Below are positions 21,484 to 34,080 of a stretch of DNA of 64,000 nt, piece by piece. A program made the position numbers and the translations under genes. The notes under the pieces were generated by a model, which was not told the DNA's origin, searched no databases, and saw only the letters and a list, made by a program, of their open reading frames with translations. The stretch comes from Heterobilharzia americana (lineage: Eukaryota; Platyhelminthes; Trematoda; Strigeidida; Schistosomatidae), in assembly GCA_944470555.2 (NCBI GenBank), contig OX104127.1, positions 43,575,934 through 43,639,933 on the forward strand, read 5' to 3'. How positions within the stretch are numbered: the stretch's first letter is position 1; each line of letters opens with the position of its first letter.

Positions 21484-24322
21484 CATGCATTCAGAAAAGA
21501 AATCATGTCTTTTATCTGTCACTCTATATTCGAATTTATTCAGTTGAAATGCTTACTGTTTGCCTTGATAAATTCGAACTACACGTGAACTAAGAAAGTA
21601 ACATATCACTGACAAAAATTCCAACGAAATTTGAATTCCCTTATTCACAATGCTTGTTGTTTCAATCTTTTCGATTGAATGAGATGATAACACATTGTGG
21701 AGTGGAAAAAATGGAAGCTTCTATAGAACATTCAGGTTCCAAGACATTTCGAGGTACTTACCTTTTTACAGGAGCAATGCACTAATCAAATATGATCATA
21801 TTACTCTCGTCTACTTCGGATACATACTTTCAATTTCACACCACTGTGTTTTGTTGATGAGTAGGTTTCATTCTCCACTCCAAACGTTACTTGTTCACCT
21901 CCACCGACTTCGTAATCTATTAGTCCTCTTAACACTTTGAGATATCGATAGCTTCTTCATTTTATGATCTCACTTTTCTGACTTCACTTGTCTGTCTGAC
22001 ACCGTCTTCACTTGATCACTTGTTTGCGTGAACCTGTTTATTTTACTCTATGAATATGCGTATTTTTGACATTTTTGACCATAGCTCGTTTTCTAGATAC
22101 TTTGTGCATGCTCTTCTTGTAAATTCCCATTGACACAGGTAAACCGATAGACACCTCGTAGTTCGATATGTGTATTTCATTGGTCATCATTGTTGTTAAT
22201 TATTATTTTAACATGATCTGCTTCCATCATTGAAAGTGTAATCGCCATCTCAGCATTAGAAAATTAGAGGCAGTGTACCAGACATCTGCTATCTCACACT
22301 GCTACTATATGAACAGATGATTTGAATATTTTCGACGCTTTTGTGATTTGTTAAAACAGAAAGTAACTATGACTGAAGATATTGGAGAACATGGTGAGAT
22401 GGTGTTATTTATTCAGGAGTTTGAATATGAAGGTGGAATATTTCATATTGTAGGGCAGTTATTAGGTAACATGATTATTTGCTTGATCATAGAGTATTTT
22501 CATTCAGTTTCATAGAGAAACAAATGTTCCATCTATCAGTCTATTCATAAATTAATACAGAGCTATTCATACTAAGGAATTGGATAGAGTTTAATTGTAT
22601 TTAGCTGTACAAACTGCCAGATATATTATTACAGTGAAGAGAAAAGTTTTTCTCAAATTAAACAAGTGCATTTTCACTTCACGTGGTCTTCATAAAATAA
22701 TATGTCCATAAAAAGCGAAATCGCTCAACTTGGTTATCATGATCTTCAGTCTGAACAGATAAAATTTCAAGCCTTAACATTTCTAATTCAGCAGCCAGTC
22801 ATCTGATATAACTATCCACAGCTTAACCGTTTCCTAGTGTTTTCTTTTGCGAGACTTACTGCTTGAAGGAATTCGTGAACGTATATACCATAACTACCCA
22901 AACTCAGGAATGCAGCAGTTCGAATTGAAGACGAATTCTGTCGGCATCATACTTGCACGTGAACCTGAAGAGATTACTCATCAATGAAATCTTCTATAGT
23001 CCAACGTAGACACGCTGCACAACAGTTCTGTCAGCCAAATTAGCATTCGTATATCTGGGGTATTATTCGAATATGCAGATGAATATTTCCAACAACCTAT
23101 CCGATATCCTGTCAAACACCACCTCTCAATTCAAAAATACACACAGCAAAGGAGGTAAATTGAGATGAACGAAAGGTACAAGCATTCATCTGTTGAGATG
23201 TGAAACCACTGACATTTGGAATGTTCGTTAAGTGTTCAACAGACAGGCAGACAGATAGATAGATAGGTGGCATGAAATTAAGATGAAACCTATGTACAGA
23301 ACTGCTCCAAATGACTGGCATTTGCAACTGTACATATTGAGGGAATGAACAAGCACAACGTGATATATCGTTTCTCAGTGAGATGCACATAATTTACCAG
23401 ATCCCCATCCTTCCATCAGTTTCTCACACTTTATGTTTCAAAGTATGTGCACATTGATTTCTTTTCAGACTGCCAGTTTCGGTAGTCTGTTGTTGTTTGC
23501 AGTGATGTCAGAGATGTGAATTGAGCTAATTAGCTGCGCCAATGCTGTTTATTGCCACTTTTTTGAAAAGTGAATATAAATTGGAAACTTTGTTGCCTGT
23601 CGTTCTTCATAATCCATTTCGGATGATATGTATTCTGACCCAGGGGTGGGATTGAGCGCGTGGGTACAATGAATACTGAGACTCAGTAGACACCTCAACC
23701 GAATACCTTCACGACTGACCTCCCTTAATTCCTTCTGCTTCACTGAGACGCGAAAAAATCAGAAGACAAAGACGGCGTATGACTGCAAGAACAGTGACAA
23801 CCTCTATTAGGCAAATACATGACATATATGTATTTACAAAACTCTCAGAAAGTGAAGCCATAAATGAATCAATACGATTTCTTGCATGAGGTCGAACTTC
23901 TCCAATCAGGTTCTCATTTCAGCGCATGCATATATCACGACCTGAACATGATCTGATCATGACTTGAAAACAACTCCCCTATTGACTGCCTTCTTGTCGC
24001 TACGTATCAATATGTAGAACTCAGTCGCGAGTAGGTGCGTAGCTATTTGGGAAATCAACTATGCATTCGACATCTAGATTTATGGGGTGATTCATTCTCT
24101 TCTGTGACTTGAGCTATGCTGTCCTGTGGGGGTAATATTGAAATCTGCATCAACAGACCCATGAAATTGTATGCTGTCGAGGTGGCAATAAGTTGGGGAG
24201 TTGATTGAAAGAATGGAAACGTCGAGTCACCTAAGTCCTGGTCATCATGTTTTGAAAATATTTTGCCCGATAGAAGACATTTTCAATTGTTAGTCCTACA
24301 CAACAGCTGCATCATCTTCCAA
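21484..24322. other. Array unit 1 intergenic region
   Basis: No supported gene. An exon-like segment at 22360-22393 has a TTAAAACAG acceptor, an open frame MTEDIGEH and a CATG/GTGAGA donor. On the minus strand, the frame at 23743-23549 ends inside an AATAAA-like string. A TAGA/CAGA repeat lies near 23241-23263. Confidence 0.4.
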
Positions 24323-24679
24323 TCATGCCTTCAGTATCCAGATGATTCGCTGGTACCATTTACATGCTCTATTATCAGATATCAACTTCACGTAGTCGAG
24401 ATAAAACTGTACACATTGTGTACACGATAATGTTGGCTGCATAACATATTCTCCACGGTAACGGATTATGAAAAATGAAGTCCTTATTTCATGACTTTCT
24501 GTTTTCCTCCGACTGTGAAACAAGCCTTGACAAGGTGTTATTCGAGAATCAACAGTCAATATTTCGAAAGGTGAACAAAACATAGGTTTCAGATGAATGG
24601 TAGTGATGCTCTTATTAGGCAACTTGAAGGCCAGTGGACAGACGTCAGCTAAAACGAATGGGGCCACCGGTATTTTCAT
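24323..24679 (-). CDS. Candidate small protein on the antisense strand, unit 1
   Basis: 118-codon frame starting MKIPVAPFVLADVCPLAF and ending in ACKWYQRIIWILKA, with several cysteines including CTQC. The ATG follows a pyrimidine-rich TCACTTCCAG acceptor by three bases, the same arrangement as the start exons of families 1 and 2. TATATAAA boxes lie upstream on the same strand near 25017. The N-terminus is only weakly like a signal peptide and no AATAAA follows closely. No family is recognised. It may be chance, since identical copies at 33218-33574 and 58019-58375 reflect recent duplication. Confidence 0.25.
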   Translation of the reverse strand: MKIPVAPFVLADVCPLAFKLPNKSITTIHLKPMFCSPFEILTVDSRITPCQGLFHSRRKTESHEIRTSFFIIRYRGEYVMQPTLSCTQCVQFYLDYVKLISDNRACKWYQRIIWILKA

Positions 24680-24824
24680 TTACTGGAAGTGACAGCGGAT
24701 GCTGAGTAAGTCAGAGATGTTAAGACGAATCACTGCAGACAACACAGTCATTCTTAACCAGACATGTCCACAGAACCATATCCAACCGGTTATTTCAAAA
24801 AATTACTGTCTTCAATTCCTACAG

Positions 24825-24854
24825 ACGGCAAACGCAACAGTGCATCAGAGCATG
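24825..24854 (+). other. Candidate 30-nt micro-exon, unit 1
   Basis: Acceptor AATTCCTACAG, a 30-nt segment reading DGKRNSASEH in phase 1, then donor CATG/GTGAGTAAG. A 32-nt intron ends in TTTTCTACAG at 24886. The next segment stays open to a TGA at 24952-24954. The length divisible by three, phase-1 symmetry and very short intron match the micro-exon style. No upstream start exon could be identified. Confidence 0.35.
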
Positions 24855-26540
24855 GTGAGTAAGGCCTAGTTAGACATTTTCTACAGATTTCCGACATATA
24901 AAAATTGAGACAGCTCCACGTCTACTCAGGATTCGTCAACAAACTGCAGATTGACATGTGTGATACTTCACTTACTACAATTAGTTGGTCTTCACTCCCC
25001 ATATAATCCGACCACATTTATATACTGCCACATAATGCACAGAAGGCAGAAGAATAGATCAATAACGAATCTCACCATGTAAATGCATACAGGGAAACGC
25101 TGACAAATGTGCGTTTCAAGAGATGTATGAAAACCACTGAAATGATGTATAGCGAGAGAGAGAGAGAGAGAGAGTATTTCGACTCATGAACAAGTCGAAC
25201 TGGGAAGAGATTTAACACGTTGACAAATGCAGGTGAGATACTCGTCAAGTGATGAAGAAAAGAAGAGAAAATGTCTTTTCGACGATGTGGTTCTGTGACG
25301 CTGCACAATCGTATTTATATACATCACAAACATATTTCAGTCTATCATTGAACAGTATGGTATAGCTGAACTAACTATTAAACATAGTGTTTTTTCCGGC
25401 CTATATGACTAGCTACATAGGAGCAAGTTTACTGGCATGACCGAAATGAAGTGGTTCAAAATGCAAAGATATCGTTAACAGCTTGGATCTATTCAGTGAC
25501 TGCAGAAGCTGATCAATTGCTTGTCAGAAAAGAATACCATCGTCAGTGATCTAGACAAGCGATTAATCAGGATCTCTGCTGCGGTATCACGTTTGAAACC
25601 AATACTCATAAACAAAGTCTCCTTTGGAGCTGTCATCACTGACTCCATATTTCCTTTTCCTTTTGGTGACACCAAAAGGAAATCACGGTGCATTGAGCGA
25701 AAATATTTTAGATTCTATTTCCGAAAACAAGATTGGCACCACAGCAAATCAGTTTCTCAGTGGCATTAAATTTCTTATATCCCGTCCACTGATACAAGCG
25801 TGTAGCGATTCATGTACTGAAGGTATCGTAATATGATAGTGACGCTGTTCACAACACACCACCTTCCTCAGCAGGATAGCAATGAGTTAGAAGAAGAAAA
25901 TTGCTGGCAAGGGAATGAATTGATTGCTAGTAGAGACGACACAAATGGCACGCAATCAAACAAAAGAAGTTCAGTTCAAATTCAATAACCAACCTCACTG
26001 AAAATTTAGAGTGGCCATGTATTCATTTTCAATACATGCACTAACAAACATCTGAATGCATTATATCTAACACAAAGTTAGTCTACGTTACCACAAAATC
26101 AAATTATATAACACAAAAACATGAATCGCCTTCCAATACAGCATCTGTCAAATAGTCACTGTGAGATACCATACAATTCCTACTGAATATTGCAAACAAA
26201 AATGGAGGAAACGGCAGCAGAAATAGATAGAAGCATGAGAAGAATTCAGCCTCCACGTAAAGGCGTTCAAACAGTAATAAAACGAACATTCAAAACCACC
26301 AAAATTTCAGAAAAGCATGAGAGCATGTATGTGAGGAAGTCCGAAAAGACAAAACGCACACGCAATAGCAAAGTCAACGAAAGAGAAACTGCACACATAA
26401 AATACAGAGTAAGAACAAACGAAATTAGAGGGAAGGGGATACAAAATTCAATTGAAAAGCAGTAATCAAGCAGAAGATAAAAGTTGGCACGGTTCAGGAA
26501 ACCACAAAAAAAAATAAAATATCTAAGAATAATGAAAGAA

Positions 26541-26867
26541 AACTTCGTATCCAACAGCCACCGACTACAACTCGCCACGAATAGAGAGATGACCGAAGCT
26601 GCATGCAAGAGTTTATTCCTCCAAGTATGTCAGTCAACTAACTAAGCAACACGTGACTATGTATACACATGAGATGATTTGACCTTGTCCTCAATTTGAG
26701 ACACTGACATAGTGAGAGTAAAGATTGACCAATCAGTGAATTACACTACGTACGAATGGGGGCAGGAAATAAACTACTAGTCATACTGTAAAAATGGTGT
26801 GAGAGTGAGAGCGAGTTAGAAATGTTCACATGAATGACAATGTTTTATGCAAAGCTGGGGTCTTACA
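26541..26867 (-). mobile_element. Solo LTR of the gypsy-like element, unit 2
   Basis: Same position and flanks as the unit 1 solo LTR, so the insertion predates the array duplication. Confidence 0.7.
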
Positions 26868-27300
26868 ACAGGTGGAAAATAAGTGAAACGCATTGAACTA
26901 TCGGAAAAATGGCTATGTACTTTCGCTGCAATTTCAAGGTAGTCATATTTCAGAAACAATTTTGAAACGACTGAATATGTCACTCACTGAAAATGGAACC
27001 AACAGAGGGGTTGATTTTCGCACAATGAGGAATGCGCTCATCGGTTAAGAAAAAACACGTCAGATGCACTCTCTTTTGAGCCTTAAACTGCACACACAGG
27101 TTGACCTGTTGCTGGCAAATATGTTAGTTGAAAAAAAATTAAATATGTGGTTCTTCGACTTTTGAACAAATCCTGAGAAGCCCATGAATAACGGGGAAAT
27201 AACAGTCTACACATACCAAACAGTCGACACCTGAATAGCTTTGAATATAAGGCAGACGTCTTCAATTACTTTCAGATAATTAATAAGCAAAAAAGTGGGC

Positions 27301-27360
27301 GGCTACATCCAGCTGATGCGTCGCAAATAAGGTGCAGGGAACCCATGGATTCCCCAGTGG
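27301..27360 (+). ncRNA. Degenerate hammerhead ribozyme motif, unit 2
   Basis: Identical to the unit 1 motif at 18407-18466, with the same lost core residues. Confidence 0.6.
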
Positions 27361-29041
27361 TCTTATATCCACCAGCAATACAAAATGTAATTTGATGAAA
27401 AAATGTATTTCTCCATCGTTATACTGGACTGAATTTATCAACCAACAACGGTGGATTACAATTACCAACAAAAACTTATTGACATGATTTTTCCGCCCTT
27501 CTGAAAACCAGTTAACATCGTCCTATCCTTCTCAACAATCCTGTTATCCATTATACAACAACCAATTTTATTTTGCTGAAGTCCACAATCATCATCTTTC
27601 TTATCGATGACTCATAAATTAACACGTTTACCTAATATTTCATAAACATTTAGAAAGTTACGTATATTAAGGTAAAGCATGGTGAGACCTGATTTAAAAC
27701 AATTATCTTCCCTTGATTATATTGCTATAAAATGATCTCGAGAGAAATCAAATTCATGGATTCTGATCCCCAATAAATCTACACTTCATTTCTGTCTCTC
27801 GCTACATGTTTCACAGCATCATCAGTCTGTTATTCGTGACTGGATGAAATTTCCAACCTTCTCGACAAATTCCATTGTTGAAGGCAACTACTGCATAGTG
27901 AGCAAAAATAACCCACAGTACATCTGAAACTAACCACAATGTAATAAAATACTCCCAACACTGACCGAAAAATGAAATCTCAGTCGATTACAGTTCTCTC
28001 GACAAAGCCAGTCTAACTATATTTAAATCATGCATAACACACCTCTGATCTCACACTCTCTCAATGAAACAATTCACTAACTACTACATCTTAGCAGTCA
28101 TCACAGATTAAAGGTTAATATTCGGCCTATTTGTCTAATCCTCTTGTTCATCACAACATCGAAAAACTGACTTCAAATTGATTTCCATCAAAACATCAAT
28201 TCCTCGTTAACCAGAGTCATATGTAACAACTTAATACAAATTTTATGAGAACGAGCAGAACATTTGCTGAAACGTAGTAAAAGACTTTCTAACTAGAAGA
28301 TAGCAAGGAAAATGAAGATTGACTAGCTGAATATTTACCGATATCACGAAGAACTTCACAGTTGGCAATCACTTGAAAGTAACAAGATTAATGCATTCAT
28401 ATTTCATAAAGGTGATTCAGAAAGCAACATAGTTCATTCACCCTTTCATCTGTCTAAATGCACAACGTGAATCATGTCCATTATGTATTTCACCTTATGG
28501 TCACACGATTTTGGCCATCATGTGTGAGTCAATTCAACTCGATAGATCATAATATCTGATTCACAGGTGACCACAATCGGTTAACCAACTCAATGACCAG
28601 TAAACAGATTATCATTTCTCAGTATCTTGGCTTACTCATCATACCACATCTTTTGACCTACAACTGTCAAGTTCAATCTAGACTGGTCACTTCTCTCTTA
28701 TTATTCACAATATCACACCCAACTACACACTCGTACAATTAATTGGTTGAACAAGAATTACGCGCATCATGATGATACTCATCCGCCAAATAGACAAAGC
28801 ATCACAATACACAATAATGGGTGAATGAATATCTGCCTCACACACACACACACACACTTCTCATGCCTCTACTCAATTCAACAATATAAATACTCTCTGA
28901 TCCATGTGAAAAATAAACCACTTCAAACTACCTCCGATAAACCAAGTAGGTTTATGCATAGTGATATCATTTCGTCGAATGACAAATTACTCATGTTGAT
29001 TTCAGTGCTGACCCTTTGGTTTCTGTGTTTCTCCAGATATA

Positions 29042-30227
29042 ATGAAAACCTGGTTACTGGCGTTGTTGGTCGTAATATACATTCAATGTGCAATGACATA
29101 CGTCCGAAGGAAAGGTAGGTCATCAACTGCTTACAGTTCATGTATTGATTGATACATCGTTTCAATTCATTTGGTCATTTTTGTGAGTGATATTTCCACC
29201 ATGACTCATCATTATATCTCCAAAGAGTCCGGCTCATCTGCAACCTACAAATAACTATGAAGGCATTCCACACTGACTGAGAATTAGATCATATTTGACT
29301 AGTTGAGTTAAAAAGTGATCAACGATCGGATGACATCACTGGTTCTGTGTGCAGATGATTTCTCAGTGAGAGCCAAACCCTACCCTGCACTAGAGAAAAC
29401 TCAGAATATCTGATTACAGTGATACTGAGTAACATCCGAACCTTGCTGTATCGAAATGAAATTTGCGAGACTCGATTGGGGTTTGGTCAAATGTGTTGTA
29501 TCACTTTGCCATTCCTATCTTCACACAAACACGTGCTAATATTACCATGTATTGTTTTCATTTTGATCAAGGTGATGAGGGAGAAAAACAGTTATCGAGA
29601 TCAGGAGTGAACATAAATCGCTTCCTCACCGATAATAAGGATGTTCTGGGTCACCCGAAAAGCAAACACCGACACAGAGGGAGGAAGGGTGTCAGGGGAA
29701 GGAAGTGTAGTCATGGCAGGTGTCGAGGTGATAGACATCGAAAGGGCGCACCATATGGTATTGGTGGATCCGGTATGCCAGGCGGTCAGGATTACCGTGG
29801 CAGTGGACAAGGAGGCATTGGTCTATTCGGTCAACGGAATACAGGTGTGAAGAGTGGCAGTTCGAATGGAGTGGTTGGTGGGCAAGGTGGTGGACTGGGT
29901 GGAATACTTGGTCAGAATGGTGGTGGTATTGGTAGAGTAGTCAGCCAACAAGGTGGAGGTTTGCGTGGAGAAGTCAGTCAACGTGGTGGAGGTTTGGGTG
30001 GACTATTTGGTAAACAAGGAGGAGGACTGGGTGGAATACTTGGTCAGAATATTGGTGGTTTGAGTGGCATACTTGGTAAACAAGGAGGAGGACTTGGTGG
30101 AATACTTGGTCAGAATATTGGTGGTTTGAGCGGAATACTCGGTCAACAAGGAGGAGGATTGGGTGGCTTGGGTAAGATGGTTTCCGGTCTAGGTGGTGGA
30201 AACCCTCTGGGTAAACTTTTTGGTTAA
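29042..30227 (+). CDS. Secreted basic/Gly-rich repeat protein, family 2 copy 2
   Basis: Coding exons 29042-29114 and 29572-30227, exactly 8894 bp after copy 1, predicted to give the same 242-residue protein: signal peptide, basic His/Arg/Lys block, then GGGLGGILGQ-type repeats. TATAAATA is at 28885-28892 and AATAAA at 30372-30377. The splice sites are unchanged from copy 1. The only nearby differences from copy 1 lie in the intron (AACGATCGG against ACCGATCGG near 29322) and downstream. No lesion was seen, so copies 1 and 2 look equally able to be expressed. Confidence 0.75.
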
Positions 30228-33217
30228 CATCAGTGGAACTTCACCTTATATCTTATATTCAAATCTTCAGAGGTATTTTACCATACAATCAATTCATTAC
30301 AATACACTTGAATCCAATCATGAACATGTGTTCAATGTAGTTTTGTAATATAACCGAATTGTTTACTTTTCAATAAACATGCATTCAGAAAAGAAATCAT
30401 GTCTTTTATCTGTCACTCTATATTCGAATTTATTCAGTTGAAATGCTTACTGTTTGCCTTGATAAATTCGAACTACACGTGAAACTAAGAAAGTAACATA
30501 TCACTGACAAAAATTCCAACGAAATTTGAATTCCCTTATTCACAATGCTTGTTGTTTCAATCTTTTCGATTGAATGAGATGATAACACATTGTGGAGTGG
30601 AAAAAATGGAAGCTTCTATAGAACATTCAGGTTCCAAGACATTTCGAGGTACTTACCTTTTTACAGGAGCAATGCACTAATCAAATATGATCATATTACT
30701 CTCGTCTACTTCGGATACATACTTTCAATTTCACACCACTGTGTTTTGTTGATGAGTAGGTTTCATTCTCCACTCCAAACGTTACTTGTTCACCTCCACC
30801 GACTTCGTAATCTATTAGTCCTCTTAACACTTTGAGATATCGATAGCTTCTTCATTTTATGATCTCACTTTTCTGACTTCACTTGTCTGTCTGACACCGT
30901 CTTCACTTGATCACTTGTTTGCGTGAACCTGTTTATTTTACTCTATGAATATGCGTATTTTTGACATTTTTGACCATAGCTCGTTTTCTAGATACTTTGT
31001 GCATGCTCTTCTTGTAAATTCCCATTGACACAGGTAAACCGATAGACACCTCGTAGTTCGATATGTGTATTTCATTGGTCATCATTGTTGTTAATTATTA
31101 TTTTAACATGATCTGCTTCCATCATTGAAAGTGTAATCGCCATCTCAGCATTAGAAAATTAGAGGCAGTGTACCAGACATCTGCTATCTCACACTGCTAC
31201 TATATGAACAGATGATTTGAATATTTTCGACGCTTTTGTGATTTGTTAAAACAGAAAGTAACTATGACTGAAGATATTGGAGAACATGGTGAGATGGTGT
31301 TATTTATTCAGGAGTTTGAATATGAAGGTGGAATATTTCATATTGTAGGGCAGTTATTAGGTAACATGATTATTTGCTTGATCATAGAGTATTTTCATTC
31401 AGTTTCATAGAGAAACAAATGTTCCATCTATCAGTCTATTCATAAATTAATACAGAGCTATTCATACTAAGGAATTGGATAGAGTTTAATTGTATTTAGC
31501 TGTACAAACTGCCAGATATATTATTACAGTGAAGAGAAAAGTTTTTCTCAAATTAAACAAGTGCATTTTCACTTCACGTGGTCTTCATAAAATAATATGT
31601 CCATAAAAAGCGAAATCGCTCAACTTGGTTATCATGATCTTCAGTCTGAACAGATAAAATTTCAAGCCTTAACATTTCTAATTCAGCAGCCAGTCATCTG
31701 ATATAACTATCCACAGCTTAACCGTTTCCTAGTGTTTTCTTTTGCGAGACTTACTGCTTGAAGGAATTCGTGAACGTATATACCATAACTACCCAAACTC
31801 AGGAATGCAGCAGTTCGAATTGAAGACGAATTCTGTCGGCATCATACTTGCACGTGAACCTGAAGAGATTACTCATCAATGAAATCTTCTATAGTCCAAC
31901 GTAGACACGCTGCACAACAGTTCTGTCAGCCAAATTAGCATTCGTATATCTGGGGTATTATTCGAATATGCAGATGAATATTTCCAACAACCTATCCGAT
32001 ATCCTGTCAAACACCACCTCTCAATTCAAAAATACACACAGCAAAGGAGGTAAATTGAGATGAACGAAAGGTACAAGCATTCATCTGTTGAGATGTGAAA
32101 CCACTGACATTTGGAATGTTCGTTAAGTGTTCAACAGACAGGCAGACAGATAGATAGATAGGTGGCATGAAATTAAGATGAAACCTATGTACAGAACTGC
32201 TCCAAATGACTGGCATTTGCAACTGTACATATTGAGGGAATGAACAAGCACAACGTGATATATCGTTTCTCAGTGAGATGCACATAATTTACCAGATCCC
32301 CATCCTTCCATCAGTTTCTCACACTTTATGTTTCAAAGTATGTGCACATTGATTTCTTTTCAGACTGCCAGTTTCGGTAGTCTGTTGTTGTTTGCAGTGA
32401 TGTCAGAGATGTGAATTGAGCTAATTAGCTGCGCCAATGCTGTTTATTGCCACTTTTTTGAAAAGTGAATATAAATTGGAAACTTTGTTGCCTGTCGTTC
32501 TTCATAATCCATTTCGGATGATATGTATTCTGACCCAGGGGTGGGATTGAGCGCGTGGGTACAATGAATACTGAGACTCAGTAGACACCTCAACCGAATA
32601 CCTTCACGACTGACCTCCCTTAATTCCTTCTGCTTCACTGAGACGCGAAAAAATCAGAAGACAAAGACGGCGTATGACTGCAAGAACAGTGACAACCTCT
32701 ATTAGGCAAATACATGACATATATGTATTTACAAAACTCTCAGAAAGTGAAGCCATAAATGAATCAATACGATTTCTTGCATGAGGTCGAACTTCTCCAA
32801 TCAGGTTCTCATTTCAGCGCATGCATATATCACGACCTGAACATGATCTGATCATGACTTGAAAACAACTCCCCTATTGACTGCCTTCTTGTCGCTACGT
32901 ATCAATATGTAGAACTCAGTCGCGAGTAGGTGCGTAGCTATTTGGGAAATCAACTATGCATTCGACATCTAGATTTATGGGGTGATTCATTCTCTTCTGT
33001 GACTTGAGCTATGCTGTCCTGTGGGGGTAATATTGAAATCTGCATCAACAGACCCATGAAATTGTATGCTGTCGAGGTGGCAATAAGTTGGGGAGTTGAT
33101 TGAAAGAATGGAAACGTCGAGTCACCTAAGTCCTGGTCATCATGTTTTGAAAATATTTTGCCCGATAGAAGACATTTTCAATTGTTAGTCCTACACAACA
33201 GCTGCATCATCTTCCAA

Positions 33218-33574
33218 TCATGCCTTCAGTATCCAGATGATTCGCTGGTACCATTTACATGCTCTATTATCAGATATCAACTTCACGTAGTCGAGATAAA
33301 ACTGTACACATTGTGTACACGATAATGTTGGCTGCATAACATATTCTCCACGGTAACGGATTATGAAAAATGAAGTCCTTATTTCATGACTTTCTGTTTT
33401 CCTCCGACTGTGAAACAAGCCTTGACAAGGTGTTATTCGAGAATCAACAGTCAATATTTCGAAAGGTGAACAAAACATAGGTTTCAGATGAATGGTAGTG
33501 ATGCTCTTATTAGGCAACTTGAAGGCCAGTGGACAGACGTCAGCTAAAACGAATGGGGCCACCGGTATTTTCAT
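33218..33574 (-). CDS. Candidate small protein on the antisense strand, unit 2
   Basis: Identical 118-codon frame to 24323-24679, with the same acceptor-like TTCCAG just before the ATG and a TATATAAA on the same strand near 33912. Weak evidence as for the unit 1 copy. Confidence 0.22.
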   Translation of the reverse strand: MKIPVAPFVLADVCPLAFKLPNKSITTIHLKPMFCSPFEILTVDSRITPCQGLFHSRRKTESHEIRTSFFIIRYRGEYVMQPTLSCTQCVQFYLDYVKLISDNRACKWYQRIIWILKA

Positions 33575-33719
33575 TTACTGGAAGTGACAGCGGATGCTGA
33601 GTAAGTCAGAGATGTTAAGACGAATCACTGCAGACAACACAGTCATTCTTAACCAGACATGTCCACAGAACCATATCCAACCGGTTATTTCAAAAAATTA
33701 CTGTCTTCAATTCCTACAG

Positions 33720-33749
33720 ACGGCAAACGCAACAGTGCATCAGAGCATG
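33720..33749 (+). other. Candidate 30-nt micro-exon, unit 2
   Basis: Same acceptor, 30-nt body, donor and 32-nt intron as at 24825-24854. Confidence 0.33.
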
Positions 33750-33918
33750 GTGAGTAAGGCCTAGTTAGACATTTTCTACAGATTTCCGACATATAAAAAT
33801 TGAGACAGCTCCACGTCTACTCAGGATTCGTCAACAAACTGCAGATTGACATGTGTGATACTTCACTTACTACAATTAGTTGGTCTTCACTCCCCATATA
33901 ATCCGACCACATTTATAT

Positions 33919-34048
33919 ACTGCCACATAATGCACAGAAGGCAGAAGAATAGATCAATAACGAATCTCACCATGTAAATGCATACAGGGAAACGCTGACA
34001 AATGTGCGTTTCAAGAGATGTATGAAAACCACTGAAATGATGTATAGC

Positions 34049-34080
<32 letters not shown>

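Larger units (their letters stand above)
16131..25023 (+). repeat. Tandem array unit 1 (8893 bp)
   Basis: First complete copy of a direct repeat that recurs at 25024 and 33919. It contains a (GA)n tract (16261-16281), a 27-bp perfect palindrome (16763-16789), a solo LTR (about 17648-17973), a degenerate hammerhead (18407-18466), family 2 copy 1, and a candidate antisense gene. The left edge joins unrelated sequence at the ACTGCCACAT string. Confidence 0.95.
25024..33918 (+). repeat. Tandem array unit 2 (8895 bp)
   Basis: Second complete copy, nearly identical to unit 1. It has the (GA)n tract (25154-25174), a solo LTR (about 26541-26867), a degenerate hammerhead (27301-27360), family 2 copy 2, the antisense candidate frame (33218-33574) and the candidate micro-exon (33720-33749). 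From 28192 onward it also forms the outer part of the P2 left arm. Confidence 0.95.
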
